From: Fasciolopsis buskii
Taxonomy: Eukaryota; Platyhelminthes; Trematoda; Plagiorchiida; Fasciolidae
Assembly (NCBI GenBank): GCA_008360955.1
Contig: LUCM01009371.1
Coordinates: forward strand, 8,686 to 72,685
Reading direction: 5' to 3'
Length of the DNA: 64,000 nucleotides
Part shown: positions 23,440 to 36,660 of the stretch, piece after piece
How positions within the stretch are numbered: the stretch's first letter is position 1
Layout: every line of letters begins with the position of its first letter
Position numbers and translations under genes: made by a program
Notes under the pieces: generated by a model
Seen by the model: only the letters and a program-made list of their open reading frames with translations
What the model was told of the DNA's origin: nothing
Databases searched by the model: none

Positions 23440-24000
23440 ATGCGGTGATTGGATGGAAGTGGTAAAAAACGGGCGGAACGTCAGGCAAATTGGATGAGGC
23501 ACGTAGCTGACAACAAATGGCCAAAAAATGCTGAGAGCGGAAAAAGATTGTCTCAAAGTATCTGGAGGAAATTTGTGAAGCATTGGATACTGAACTCCAA
23601 GGATATTAATAATATCTACGTACGGATGGTTGTAAGCTGTACCAAGATGCGCGTAAGATAAGAGAAACTGTGTATTAACAATCCTTAAATACACTAGCCA
23701 AAAATGTCCTTTATGCTGTCATTTTTCTTGTCGCAGCATTTGATGTTATTCAGCAGTACGGGTGGGGAATATGAGGTGCGCAAGCCGTCCCGGAGACAGC
23801 AGCAATCGCGGTTTTAATCGATCGCAGAAATGCGATGTCCAATGCGATAATACGCGTAGTTACCGTTGACCGGGCCGGAACTGGAGGGCCGGTTCTAGCT
23901 AACAGGAATGATAGGATAGCTAGTTCGGAATCGCCAGTACGAGGACGGAAGTGTTAGCAGCGTGTCTGCTGCGGATGCGACATCTGAAACGCAAGAGAGA
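23440..24000 (+). repeat. Family C repeat, copy 1
   Basis: This aligns with 43052-43570. Shared blocks include GGGCGGAACGTCAGGCAAAT, a GGCACGTA.CTGAC block, CCTTAAATACACTAGCCAA, AATGTCCTYTWTGCTGTCATTTTT and GGGTGGGGAAYATG. A 70-codon open frame (23449-23661) reads KRAERQANWMRHVADNKW at its start but is not recognised. The 3' part (about 23860-24000) is more diverged. Confidence 0.75.
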
Positions 24001-27000
24001 AGTAGTCTGGCTTAGGTGCCAGCTTGGGGTTATGGTGATTATTGGATGGCGGCAAAATACCTGCAACATAGTGCATCTATTCCGTAGAATGTGGTAACTA
24101 GAATGAGCTACGGTAGCAGTTTTAGACGTAGTTGAAGGTTAGGGGCTACCAGGAACGACTATGTAGCCCTGCCAAGACAGTGAAGAGGAATTACCACACA
24201 CGTTAGTGCACTCCGTGGGTCACGATTCATCGATGGCCGGAGAGTCAAAGCTGGATCCTGAAGCCGAACGCTTCAGCCGACAGGAATTGCGCAAAATGGA
24301 AAAGGAGTTACTTAGGTAAACGAAAACCCTTCTGACATACAATAGGCGGAAATGTGGAGCAAAATTAGAAGGAAGTGGTGCATATTTGTGTTGCATAAAC
24401 GGGAAACTATCAAGTCCAAAGACTTCCCATGGTTTCTTATCTGCGTCAGCACTTCTTGACCGTCTCAGTTTGTTTTCCCCTCCCACTGGCCACAAAAATT
24501 CAGCGGGAAAGCCTGGACTGCCACATGGGTTTCCTTTCCGTAATATAACCAGCGGGATCTTATCCGCAGGATTTTGGCTGCGAGTCGAATATCATGACAT
24601 TATTTGTCTAGAGTTGCATCGTATGCTATCCATAATTGTTGCTATGGGCCCCATATACATATACCATGATGAAGGAGTATCCCATTTGGGTGCTTTTCAG
24701 TTTTCGTCGATGCAGTTTATCCGCACAGGCTAGATGGTGCTAGTGTGAGCTTTATCACGTTGAACCGTATAAAATATTATTTGTGGCCCTCCTGTTCACT
24801 GAAACTCACCAGAAAAAACTGACCGCCGGAACAACGTCCTCGAAAATCTAATTCCCTTGCTGGTACCGATGATAAGGACAGAGCACACCGCCGGCAATCG
24901 TTAATACACTTGGAGATTTCTTGACGATGAAATTGTACCTGATCATTCCCATGTGTTCATCGTTCCGTGCGTCTTAACCCGTTCGTGTAAACCTCAGTAA
25001 GAATGATACCTTAAGTAAAATCCCCCTTCACTTTTTATTCTATCTTTCAAAATATTCACAATAAGGATGAAACTAACATTTTTAATTCCTATAATTAGCC
25101 TTCACTCGAATCATATTCTTTTCACCTCTATTAGTGCAGTTCTCATTTGTTATTCAGTTTCGCCCATTTATTCATTTCTCGAATTGTTCCAAATTGGAAT
25201 CCGTTTAGTCCACCGCAATGTTTTCAATAACATTTCGCTCGCTGTCCCTATTTAGAGTTCATTACTCCTGCCACCACACAGACGCAAATCACTTCAGCAT
25301 TCTTTTTTGCATTTGTCGTCTGCTTTTGTCCTAGGTTTCAAGGAAATTCCACCGATTTTATGCCACTTCTTTTGAGACCAAGCCTCTAAGTGATCAAGAC
25401 AATATTGCTTTTTCTGTTTAATTATGCGCTTGGGATTCGTTTTTGAATGATCATAATTTGGCTCGATCTTGACATTCTCCCGGGAAAACGTCTTCGTGCT
25501 TATTCCGGAACAACTTTGGATTTTGGGGCACCAAAGCAAACCATGTAGCGACAAGCCCAATATTTCAGGATAAACCCTGATGTCTGCCTACGTCAAGCAC
25601 ACAATTGTTTATCGTAATTTTTGAAACCGTTTTGGAATTGGATTTGCGACCGGTGTTAGGTACGGTTACCTGCGACCTGATAATCCTTTCGGCTGCAACT
25701 CCTTTGAAGTTCCCTGTCGCTGCAACGTTTTCATGCCAGAAGGTTTGCTAATTGAATATGCCAATCAAAATTATTTCTCCAAGAAAAGCACAGATCTTCA
25801 GACCAGTCTGGCAGCATTTGTTTCGTCTTCAGTTACCAGTAACTCAACCTGTTTGACCCTTCCACTTTTGCGCCTCCATCGCAGTAGTATGTTCATTTCC
25901 CGGTGCATATCTTTTTCACCATATTTTCTTTGTGCTGTGCTCGTAAACGTTTGATTCTGCCTGGAGCAAGCCTGCAGCAAATCGAGAAATGTGTTTGCTA
26001 ATGTTAAGCATTGTATCATACCAGTGTAAGCGCCTCCGCGATCGAGACTAGGCCGACCACAGCGTGGTAAGAAGGACGGAAAAAATGAATTGTTTAAAAG
26101 GTTGGCTTTCGCTATGAGAAAGTTAAGCAGGAGAAAGCAAAAAGCATGGTACGAAAAACAGCGCACCTAGAGTTTCAGATCATGCCAACAATAAGGGTTA
26201 GCGCGGAAGCAATAATGCGCTGATGACTAGTGCAACTCCATACAAAGAAATATTTCTTAAAGTCACAAAATGAAACCCAAAATACAAAGCAACTACGTGC
26301 GTCCACAGAGAGTTTGAAGGGTAACTTTTGTCCTGGTCAAAAGGAAGGCGGGCCAAAATACAGATTAAAACAACGCATAAACAAAGTTCTTCTGGCAGCG
26401 CATCTAAATTCTTTCAACGCGGACAAACCGGAACTTCGGGATAAAAGTCAACAGCCACTGAACCAGAACTGAAAAGGACAGAGAACTGGATATCCTTAGT
26501 CAGACAGCGACAAATTCACTATCAGAGTTTTGGCGACATATTCAGGGTAGCGTCTTAAATATTCTTCACAGCGAGCATATCAGCAATGGACCGAGCATTA
26601 TGGGCCGTTCTATGTGCCCACAGAAAAGACCCGGTTTGTTGGAACCGTAAGCCTGCTAGGAAATTGATATCGTCGACCGCATGTACGGGGAACTTTCCTT
26701 GATAAATAATATCTGAGTCCTGAAACATAAAGATAAGATCAAACTGGGAATGGCTTGTTAAAGGGGTTTAAGAATTAGGAGATTTACTGATGAAAAAACA
26801 GGAAAGAAGCTGATGGAGAGCGAGAAGCACAATTACCGGAATATTGAAAGCAAGACGGGATCGATACCAAACAAACCAAAGAGTATAGGCGTTTTTCTCA
26901 ACAAATCGAGCGTTTCTGAAAATGCTGTTTGCATGCATCGATATGCGATAGTCGATTGTTTGCAAACTCCTTCATGGGATCAGAAAACCGATGGGGCAAC

Positions 27001-27581
27001 CTACGGTGTAAGTTATTTCATCTCAGATTTTACAACGATTAACCCAGCATAACCTTGTGGCTTTCGTTGCGAGTGAAGTTACCTAAATCGGGATAATAGT
27101 GAAGGATTTTTGAGGCAGGGAATTGAAGTGTTCTAGATTTTTTGCCCGGATATATTCGTACCGATGCAAAAAATGCAAACAGGGAAATGAAGCTAAAGAC
27201 CCACACCCCGTCGAAAGCTTGGGAACAGCAGAAGGCTGTTGTTAATATCATATTTCAGGCAGAACTAAAAATTGTACTGGGGCCTAGTGCAAGCTCATGT
27301 GTTTCACAGAAACACGCCAAACAAAAGGAACAGTCAAATTGGAGAAATTTAGTGTTTGGGCAAAAGCAAAAAGCCTTTTCGGGGCCATATAAAAACGGTT
27401 ATTTGCGACTAAAGGGAAAAAAGTGATGGATGATGATAAAGCTTTAGGGCGGGCCTAGTGCATTTTCGCCGGATGGTTGGGAAAATTATGGATCTTATAA
27501 TATCAGCGACAATGTAAACCATAAGTGATGAAAAGTTTTAGAAGTTCTTGATGCTCACACCAAATAATAGTTTGGTGGCCC
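24001..27581. other. Unclassified sequence, no supported gene
   Basis: The plus-strand frame 24386-24733 (115 codons), the minus-strand frame 25798-26166 (122 codons) and shorter frames at 26230-26472 and 26813-27052 lack recognisable domains. The plus strand is C/T-rich at about 24.8-25.9 kb and A-rich at about 26.0-27.8 kb. Confidence 0.4.
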
Positions 27582-27836
27582 ATGATATGTGCTGTCTACT
27601 TCCGCCTGAGAAATGAGGAAATGATCTTTAAACCAAAGGTTAGAACTTCTGCATGTACTTCAGAAAAAACGATTTGCATAAGCGAAACATTTATCGCAGA
27701 AAGAAATTTTTGTCCTTATATGATAAATCATAGATGGAATGTTTACCAAGATGTGCAAGGGGATCTAAAAATCAAACACCCGGGGGATGAAGTAGCCAAA
27801 TTTTTGCCTTACTCTGAGGAAGACCCACTGAAACTT
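27582..27836 (+). pseudogene. Possible LINE endonuclease scrap
   Basis: An open frame of 85 codons contains ICISETFIAERNFCPYMI followed by a Y-containing stretch. This recalls the endonuclease segment of LINEs, 'I(I/V)..SETWL......Y.IP.Y', which carries a catalytic Glu. The frame ends at a stop after LKL. No downstream endonuclease motifs (GDFN, SDH) are readable nearby. It is an uncertain assignment based on one motif. Confidence 0.3.
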
Positions 27837-29559
27837 TAACGCATAACCAGATGACACTACCAGCTCTACGGAAAAATGCCTGAAGATAATTCGCAACGAT
27901 TTATAATTGTATTCAAGTATTTCGGTAAGATATTTTTCGCAACACAACACGGCTAACTCCGAATCTAGGTAGAGAACTAGGCAACATAGTCTCATGCGGC
28001 TTGGGGTACGAGCTGCTCTCTTCCTCAAAAGTAAGGTTCCATTAGGGAGCAAACTGCAGGAATGGCTGATCAGTTTTAATTGCCTGGTTGAGTGTAAAAG
28101 GGCTCTTGATGTTTGCTGGGTGCAGGCCTGTCCAACGCCGGAGCAGTCCGAAAGCTTTAAATAAAATACATATTGTGCCTGCCAAAACCGATAGCGAAAT
28201 TGATATTTTGCCACCGGAATCGAATGTCTTACGCAGCTTTAGAAGCTATGAACCCTGTGGAATCTTGGCTGGTCGGATGCTGTGCTACCGTTCCCTTCAA
28301 ACTGAACTTCATTTTCACAGGGAATAATCGACTGGAATAAACTGCTAGAGGCATTCATTAAAGCCGCAATAGTGGTACCTTAATTTCATCCAGCCTTATC
28401 TTAAATAACACATGCTGTGTTTATTACATTCACCATCTTAGAATTACCATGAAATTTCCCCCTTCCGTCCTGGCTCAAAAGAAGCAGCTGCGTTGCTGCT
28501 TCTTCTCGGTGAGCACTCGATTCAAGGCATTAGGTCCTAACAAACCCTTCCATTCCGGAGGCTTTTCAATTTTTTCTCTAAAATCACCCTTGCACACTGA
28601 TGATTTCAGCAAGAATGGCGATGAAACTTTCGAAATTTAATTTCATAGCTAGAGCCGTAAAGAATCTAAAAACTCCAAATCTGGGCTAGAAACTTATCGA
28701 TTTTCAAATGTTTTGTAAATATTAGTCCTCTTTTACCGACAAATCCGATCCAGGCATGCGCATCTGCAAAAGATAACATGGAGGAATATGAAGCCCTCAG
28801 GTTTGTGGCCAATTCCTGCTGTCCAATTTTGACCTTTCTCCAGCAGCCCAGAATAGCCCATACCATGAGGACCTTTAGTTTTGCCTTCTTGCACTTATTT
28901 GGTGTTAAACGTGCGACGACTCCTCTCTCTTTGGGTGGACACCGCAGCGGCTGAAGATGATTTCTGTGCGAAGCTAAATTACTGCCTTGATGAAGTTACC
29001 CCCCCTCGGGTGGTACGGGAAGGAACAAATTGAATACGCTTGACCGTCTTAAAATGCACGTTTCTATGCCGCAAACTAGGCAAGAAAATTAATTAACTGT
29101 GCCCTGGTCTCGCAGGCGATTTACTTCCCTTACTCCCTATAATCTATTTCGGTTAAAAAGAAAGAGAACTCAAAGCATTGAGCTGGTTAATAAAGTTTGG
29201 GACTTTATTCAAAGTAATGAAAGCAAATTTCTCCGCAAATATTTGGCCCAATACATCTACTGCATACACTGCCACACAAGCGGGTAAGCTTTAACTAATA
29301 TCCAGGACATATAATGCACGCTTGTCTCCCTCATGATTCAGTACCACCCTTCCATTTTATCCTGTGTTGAACTGGCTTCATCTGAATCATCCTCCAGCAT
29401 TTTATTTTACCCAAAAGATACCAAAATATTTTTATCCGGCATAAAGCCTCCATTCCACCGTGGGCCGAACTAACTACCCCAAGCTAACTATGGCTTTGAA
29501 GGTATGGATGATATCATAATTCCGTCTAGCTTATTCAACCTCTTCCCAATTGCTAGCAT
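27837..29559. other. No supported gene
   Basis: This holds only short frames of 62-149 codons without domains. The stretch at 29000-29560 may be the eroded region between endonuclease and RT of the LINE that follows, but no motif proves it. There is a short perfect hairpin at 28479-28504. Confidence 0.4.
28479..28504. repeat. Perfect 10-bp-stem hairpin
   Basis: AAGAAGCAGC and GCTGCTTCTT are perfect inverted repeats around a 6-nt loop. No run of T follows that would suggest a terminator, and the host is eukaryotic. The role is unknown and it may be incidental. Confidence 0.6.
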
Positions 29560-30595
29560 TTATTTCCGACAACAGAAGACCGTCGTATTCCAGGCTTAGA
29601 AAAAGTTTCATGACGGTATTGCTCCGATTACAGGCTAATTGGCCGTACGCCGGTTATCTTGCGCATTGTTGGGAGAATGGTTAAAACAGAAATAATATCG
29701 CACCTATTATGTCACGGCCTCATCAGCGTTGGTCAACATGGTTTCTTCAAACAGAACCACAAAAGATTGTGTGACTGGTTTTCTCAACGTAGTGCCGAAG
29801 GATGCCAACGAAGACTAATGAGCGATGGCAACATTCCTTAATGTGAATAAAGCATTGGCCCAATTTTCCATTGCGAAATGCCGAGGATAACTACAATCTC
29901 CGGTATTGTGGGCCCAGCTTTGACCTAGTATTCATTGTACCTCGCCGCCCGTAAACAGCTGGTCTGCGTGAACAAGATTGTTTCACCATCCCGCCAAATA
30001 AGCAGTAGAGTTCTCAAAAGGAATGTCATTGGCCTTCTACATTTATTAAATCTTCCAAGTCAACCGTGCCACACTTTTGTTTGCAGCGATATAAACCTTT
30101 TTTATGCCTTTCACCTTTGTACTCTCCAGGTAACCATTGACGCTACCGCGCACGACTTGCTGTCTTTTGGATATCGGGAGACAAACTGGTGTATGAGTTT
30201 CTCAGCTTGTGAAAGCAGTTTACTAGGGTATAAATACGAAATCACTACACGGATACCGAGGACAAATTGGTTAACCATTTCTGAGGTTCCCGAAGATTGG
30301 AGACGTCTTGGGGAATACACACGCTGAAGCTCCGAAACAGATGGATTTAAACTCTAGTACATTTGGGAGCAACCTCAATATAATTAAATCCCACATAAGA
30401 CTGCTCCTAGAAGAGAGCCTTATTGTATGCTCTAATATGCGCCATTACCACACATGCGACGATGAAAAGTTCACCAAAGCTCACCAAAGGTTTCCTGAGT
30501 GCATCTCTAAACTACATGGGGTGCGGAAAATCTTCAAAACCTTACCCGTTGAGCCTTTGCAGCGTGAGAGGGTAACTATCGTTTCAACGTAGTTT
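29560..30595 (+). pseudogene. LINE (CR1/Jockey-like) reverse transcriptase relic
   Basis: The RT domain is readable in order across frames. IVGRMVKTEIISHLLCHGLI SV.QHGF (29665-29750) matches the 'K..E..I...L..HL..H.LIS..QHGF' fingers region. NVNKALAQ (about 29840) stands where motif A 'DV.KAFD' should be, with the catalytic Asp lost. YLAARKQLVCVN..VSPSRQISS (29938-30010) matches 'YL..R.Q.V.VN...S...PV.SGV'. VCSDINLFY (about 30085) is the eroded '(F/Y)ADD' motif. PRTNWL..SEVPEDWRRLGE (30260-30320) matches the post-RT 'N....Y...G..L....... DLG' block. Frame changes near 29842-29935 and at about 30310. The coding continues in another frame to about 30590 with a connection-like region. It is dead. 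Confidence 0.75.
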
Positions 30596-30599
30596 ACTG

Positions 30600-32399
30600 G
30601 GCAGCTCAACCTGCGACTCCGCTCCCACAAGAATCTGAAAACAACCCCCAACTAGTCTCCTTGATGCAACGACTAATTGTTCCTTGATCCAATTTCTAGG
30701 AGAGAAAAAAGATTGAATTTCTTATTCTAATGTGTTTTTCTAGAGCAGGCTACCACGGCATATTAAAATACTTTCCAAAGTCTTTATATTTCAAAGGCAA
30801 AATAAGGAAGATTACAGAAGTGCGAAGATAAATTTCTTTGCTGGATCCTTGCTGCGCTATCCACGGAACACCTGGGCTAAGCCCAGGCCGCTAGTTATCG
30901 CACCAGTACTCACGACAGGAACAGACTGCTGACTTTTTTTCCAAAACATTTCAATCGTCTGATCTTGTATACCCCAACGGTCAACAATAATCTTCCTACA
31001 TCTGTCCCTATGCTCTTCATTAATATATCATTTTGCCCAGCTCTCTACTTACTGTTTCCTCTTGACTAGCTGAGTGACAGCAATGTCATGTGCACATTCA
31101 CATATGAACACTTGCGGACACATACATAAGCTAACATAAGGAACATCCACTCGTTTCCGAAACTTCTGTCACCATCCTGCCATCACCTTTGAAGTTGCTC
31201 AGCTTTTTTAGCACGTCTTACCTCTGTCTAACTTTCCGAATCCGCTCAAGGCTATGCTCATCCTTTTTCCAGCGGAGCCAAAGCCACGTAAGCGCGTACG
31301 CGCCTTACCGTCCTGCCCAGAGAGGCCCTGAAAATTACTCCTCGGTGACCCAAGCTGTTACACTTATTGACACATTTGATTTGATGGACGCCCCACCGAC
31401 ACATTCAATGATAGCACCTCCGGAAATTTCACTGAAACGGTAAGTTTTCGACTCCACAAATAAAGAAGCCCATAAGCCCTTCGGAAATGCTAAGAATGAT
31501 GCTGTTTGCAATTTACCCTCCTGTTTCCCACTGCCACTGATCGACGTTGGTAAGCAGTAAGCCGCACGTCATGTGAGCTGGCATCTTGTTTTTTGCCTAC
31601 TAGACTGTTATTTTAACATGTTCAGAAAAAGTGGAATATTTTTCTAAGTCAAAAAGATTTGCCTAATTTTTCTGATTGTCAGTTTTTGACTTGACCTGTG
31701 CCTAAACATATTGTCTGTATTGTCCGAAGTTTGGATTTTCAGATTTTTAGCTCAGGCCTAAAATAAATTCAAGCACTATAACAATACAAAATGCAAATTA
31801 ATTTGTCCGTGGACTTGTCGCCAGTCGTCCGGTAGTTCACGCGAAAAATGGGTGACCCTGTACTTGAAAGCTGACGGCAATAATATGTCACACCCAGATG
31901 TGAGCATCCCCTTGTTCTGTAACACTCGTAGACTTATACCAGACGGCGCAAAACAACTGCCGACTTCGAGCAGATGAATAAGTTTTACCTACTACATGAC
32001 ACATTTTTGCGTCCATCCTCAGTTACCAGTAGCATGGAACCTCCAAGTTCTTCCACCTCTAAAAGCCTAATACCCGCGTGCTGCTTTTTGGACTCAATGA
32101 CTACCAGCGTTTAAAAACGCACAGCAGCAGATAAAGACGCTGTCATGTTTAATGTCCCCTATAACCCGCCATTAGAAATGGTAAAGTCACGCATTCTGAA
32201 CGCATGTGGCATGGCTCATAAAAAATGCCATTACTTTAGGTTTAAGAAAAATTTGCAGCGTTATGAGTGCCCTCTACTCTTTCGATTTTCAGTTGAGTTT
32301 ACAGCTGAACAGTCTATCAACAACTATCAAACTGTTGCCAAATCACCATTAAAAAAATAAAATATTTGCCGACAAAATTCCCCGCAAATGGAGGTTCTT
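30600..32399. other. No supported gene
   Basis: An 84-codon plus-strand frame (31189-31443) and a 71-codon frame (32145-32360) have no recognised domain. There is a perfect 7-bp hairpin at 30871-30887, and AT-rich sequence around 31600-31800. Confidence 0.4.
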
Positions 32400-33600
32400 C
32401 GAGGATCAAAAATAAATCCTATGGCACCCATATGTCCACCACACCAAAATCTTCCCACTTCCCCAATATAGCCTCCCATAGGAGGTTGTAAGGCAAATCT
32501 GCTTGAGACCCTCGCAGTACAATCAATGCGGTGGACCTGGGTCTGACCACTTCACACTCCCCTACACAACCCTAGAGGAAAATACCCCCTGATTTTACCT
32601 CAAGATACTTCCAACAAAAGACCTGGAAATTTAATCCTTTCCCCCCTATTAACGTCAACATACCGACCAACTCCTAGAAATGGTCACTCCGGCGGTCTCC
32701 TCGCGCACTATCATCTCCTATATTCTCAACATTCGGAGGCAAAGGTCCCGTCACCTCAAAATCGAGCAGTTCACCTCTCTAAAGCCCTTAGACTGCAGTT
32801 CACCACACCTAAAATCCCGACTAACGTCTCTACTATCCCAGAGCCCACCTCCTTAAACAAACCGCCCTGGCATTTCTTTCGTTAAGGCTAACCCTGAGGT
32901 ACTGCCCGAATACTTATATGGCGACCCTCATGGGGCCACCAAGACTTTGTCAACCACCTTGGGACCACTAACCGTCCTTGTGAACCCAACCCCAATCCGG
33001 GAAAGTCTAGAACCCATCAGCCAAACGCCTTATTACCCTATACCTTCATGCCTACCTCCCTTAGTCGTCCTCGCCCATGACACAACGCTAGATACCCATG
33101 GCCAACATCTACCGATCTCAAGCTCCATCTACAGAAGCTTGCCACCATACATTCTCTCCGTTAGGGAAGTTTAATCGACCTCCACCTACCACCTTCTCGC
33201 GAGCAATTCGAAGTCTTCTTAACCAATGCCCCCTCATAAATGCTGACCACCGCTATGCTAATATTCTCACTGCCCATGGGAGCCAGTCATCTCCATTCAC
33301 CAGACGTTCAACGTGAAGCAGAAATAAGCCGGTTATTCCTTCAAGCGCCCAGCTCCTGCGGCCATCATGCCCCCAACCCCATGGGCTTCCTGCCACCCAT
33401 GGGCCAGTAACCATTCCTCAACTCTCATCGCCCACACACCCCCTCTCCTCACATATTACCAGTGGCTCCCACGCCTAGCAACCCTCCCACAAGCTGCTTC
33501 ACCCCCGGTAGCAGCGATGTTTTCCATTCCAACCACATTTTTATGGGAACTACCCGCCATCAGTAGGTTTGTCTTATAGACCTCACCAGAACTCTATATT
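32400..33600 (+). pseudogene. Possible ORF1 region of the following LINE
   Basis: The plus strand is very C-rich and yields several overlapping proline-, serine- and threonine-rich frames (32947-33174, 33098-33316, 33367-33579). It lies directly upstream of, and in the same direction as, the LINE endonuclease at 33.9 kb. CR1-type LINEs often have a low-complexity ORF1 upstream of the endonuclease-RT ORF. I see no esterase, zinc-finger or RRM motif, so this rests on position and composition only. Confidence 0.3.
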
Positions 33601-33879
33601 ACAACCACTGAAACGAAGAAATTGTTTATATTTCCGCATTTTACACCCCTCCCCATCGCGGTCAATTAGAAAAAATAATGCCATTGTTGCCCATGACGAC
33701 GGCTTCCTCTGTGGCTGAGTATGCTTTTGACGGAGTACATTACCCTGGTCTCTTATTTACCGATGCACCGCCGTTCTGCCCAGAAACGGCACTCCATCAC
33801 GGGAACGGTGCGTTGCCCTCCCAAATAAGGTAGGTCACAAATGAGAAGCAGAACCAGTCGGAAAACTGAATGAAAGTCA

Positions 33880-36660
33880 AAATGATCTTTCCCATTTGTC
33901 GCTGTTTCTACTAAATGTTCGTTCTTTAGAGGGGAAAAGGCAATCTCTTCGTCTGTTAACACTCTGCTTAAATTACGAATTCCTACTAATCACCGAGATT
34001 TGGCTAAATAATAGCGCTGCGGACGATGCAATTGTCGTTCCTGGATACCAACCAATCAGAAGAAGTCGCACATCTTAGCTTCGGCCGGTTGCTTTGTGTA
34101 CGTCCGAAATTCAATGCCGGCACCATTGTGCCAAGATCCTCAGTTAAATTTCGTTCAAAATGCCGTATGGCTTACGGCTGACACTGGTAGAGAAAATCTC
34201 TCGATAGGATGTGTGTACTGCCTACCAGGCCCCTGCCGGAACGACTTCCTACTCTTAAATGACAAACCTATTAACTCTCCCGTCTTACGAAGTCACAAAT
34301 TCGCGGCGGGCGACTTTGGTGCCCAGGCGTTTGCTGGTCGACCTTCACTGTCCCTAATTTCTTGCTTTAGTATTCTGCTAACACCCAGCAAGGTGGAGGG
34401 ATACAACACTTGTCCGACCCGATTAGAAACAGAAATTTGAAAGACTTAACTTTTACGACTGGACTATTGCATGTCCGTACGTCCTTTGAAAGTACTTTCT
34501 CTGGATGCGATCACCTGTCCGTCAGTTGCAAATTTATATTACCTTTCCATAGTAGCATGCCATCTCCAGTCTCTAGGTCCTGCTTTGGGACAAACTGGGA
34601 TCCCCTCCTAACTGTGCTGCACACTTGTAATTGGGACTCCTTCTTCATAACAAGCGAGTTGCATGTGGCAACTGGCATACTTCATTCAATCCTGCCGGAA
34701 TTCCTTTACAGTATCACGCCAGCACGGACTTACTCGACGCTCACAAAAACGAACTGCCATGACCGATTGAGCTGCAAAGTCGCCAAACTTCAGACAGTCT
34801 TTCTTAGAACCAGGGATTTTCTTTTTGTCTGCGACACAATGGCATGTCAAAACAAATGAAAACGGTAATAGACTCCCGTAGTAAGTGCAAAAACTACGTA
34901 CTCCAAACCGGCCCAACCCAAAAGCAGCTCTGGCACAACTAGTTGAATCGGGGCAAACCACGACAGGCCCTGAGTAACTTTTATTCACCACCTCGCCTAC
35001 AATGACCCCTATCTCAACAGCGCTCAATAAATCGCTGAGGCTCCTGGCAGATACTTTGCCTTATCCCTAACAAGTGATAGTAATCTTCCAACCTAGTGTC
35101 TACCATTTGCGACATCGGAAACATTCTTGACGGTTTATTTCTTACCAAAAGCGATTGCTCGATTGATTGAAAAAATAGAAGCCAGCCATCACCCTTGACC
35201 TGACTCGTTGCCTTCAGCCATCTTTACAGTAGTTGGGGAGATATCTCAATACTATTGGCAAACATTCAACCTCTCTGGACAATGAGGTACTTTTCCTTCT
35301 CAGTGGAAAACTTCTGCCATAATCCCCGTATATAAAAACAGCGCATGAATTGACCCAGCCAGTTACAGAGTGAGCAGCCATACCACCGTTGTCTGTAAAA
35401 TCATGGGGCGCTTGATTAGAAAGCAGCGCATCACATATGCTATGGGCCAAAAGCTTGTCAACACTAGTCACCATGTTTTTCTCCGGACGAAATATTTCGC
35501 CACGAGTATGATTGATTGCCTAAACAGGGTTACAACGGCTGCTAAAGCTGGAAAGTCGGTGATAGTAGCCTGTTTGGATATGAGAAAAACTTATGACAAA
35601 GTATCCCATCGTAGCCTGATAAACAAGATCAAATCCTGTGGAATGGCCGGTTCTATACTGTCATGGTTCGCGCCATATTGTTTATCCAGGAATCAAATAG
35701 TGAAAACAGATGGTTTGACCTCTCAACCCAGACCAGTAACTAGTGGCGTAATCCAGGGAGGAGTACTAAGACCCCTGCTGGTTTTCTTGTAGATAAATGA
35801 TGTCATCAGCTTTGTTCAAAACCTTGTTCCCTTTCTAGTCCCCGACGATACCAAAATCGTTTGCATCTTCCAGCCTTATGCTCTACGATCTGTCGCTGAA
35901 ATAACCCAAGACCTAATATCCCTCAACACTTGGGCCAACAAATGGGTGATGAAGTTCTCAACCGAAAAAAGCTGCATCCTGTGATACGAGTGCACCTTAT
36001 CCAAAGAAGGTTTAAAATTAGTAGTCAAATCATCTTTATCAGCAGCAAGTTTCGGGAATTGGTTTTAAGCCACTACAACAGCTTCGACTTTTGGGAGCAC
36101 GCATATACTGGGGTTACAAAAGCCAATATATTCGTTGTGTTGCTACATAGTACCTTCATGCTGAAGGAGAGTAAGCGAAAACTGTTTATCACACATGTCA
36201 GACCCATTCTACAGAATTCTTCCTTCCTTCCTTAATCTGCTCCAGCATAGGAAATCTTGACAGACTTGCAAGCGAAAGCATTTATGGCGCATTCAAAAGA
36301 GGCTAGTAAGCATTTCGTCATACCTAAGTTACAAGGAACGATGCACAGTGCTGAATCGTGCACTTCTGGGGCTTTGGCGTGCAAAAACAAACTTAATGTT
36401 CTTCAATAACCTTGTCAACAGTAATAGTTGCATTTTAGCCTCTACGTTCAGAAATCAAACTCCCTGCTCCCTTCAAAACATGAAGCTCGTCGTCACAACT
36501 GATGCAGCAAGAACAAGTATTAGAGCGAGCCTTTTATTGGTAAATGTTCTTCCTCGTGAAAATCACTGCTTCAACAATTAAGTCTCCTATCACCATCTAA
36601 CATCGCCTTCAAGAACGAAGTCCAAAGACTACTGACTGCGCCACCCCCCATGCGCATATG
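33880..36660 (+). pseudogene. CR1-like LINE: endonuclease plus reverse transcriptase, decayed
   Basis: Endonuclease: LLNVRSLEGKRQSL (33905-33950), LLITEIWLN (33985-34010, catalytic Glu), VPGYQPIRR (34040-34070), FVYVRNSM (34090-34115), a GCVYCLPGP segment, HKFAAGDFG (34294-34320, the 'AGDFN' block) and GCDHLSV (34505-34525, the 'SDH' block). Reverse transcriptase: QWKTSAIIPVYKNSA (35300-35345), VVCKIMGRLIRKQ (35390-35428), VACLDMRKTYDKV (35568-35604, motif A with Asp kept), PVTSGVIQGGVL (35735-35770), then after a TAG at 35790 INDVISFVQ and VPDDTKIV (about 35838-35865, motif C with both Asp kept but the preceding Ala changed). LNTWANKW and KFSTEKS follow, with a degraded C-terminus to about 36640. 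Frame changes and stops, including the TAG at 35790 and others between 34078 and 35370, make it inactive. It is the best-preserved LINE in the window. Confidence 0.9.
36217..36233 (+). repeat. (TTCC)n microsatellite
   Basis: Four TTCC units near the degraded C-terminal part of the LINE. Confidence 0.7.
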
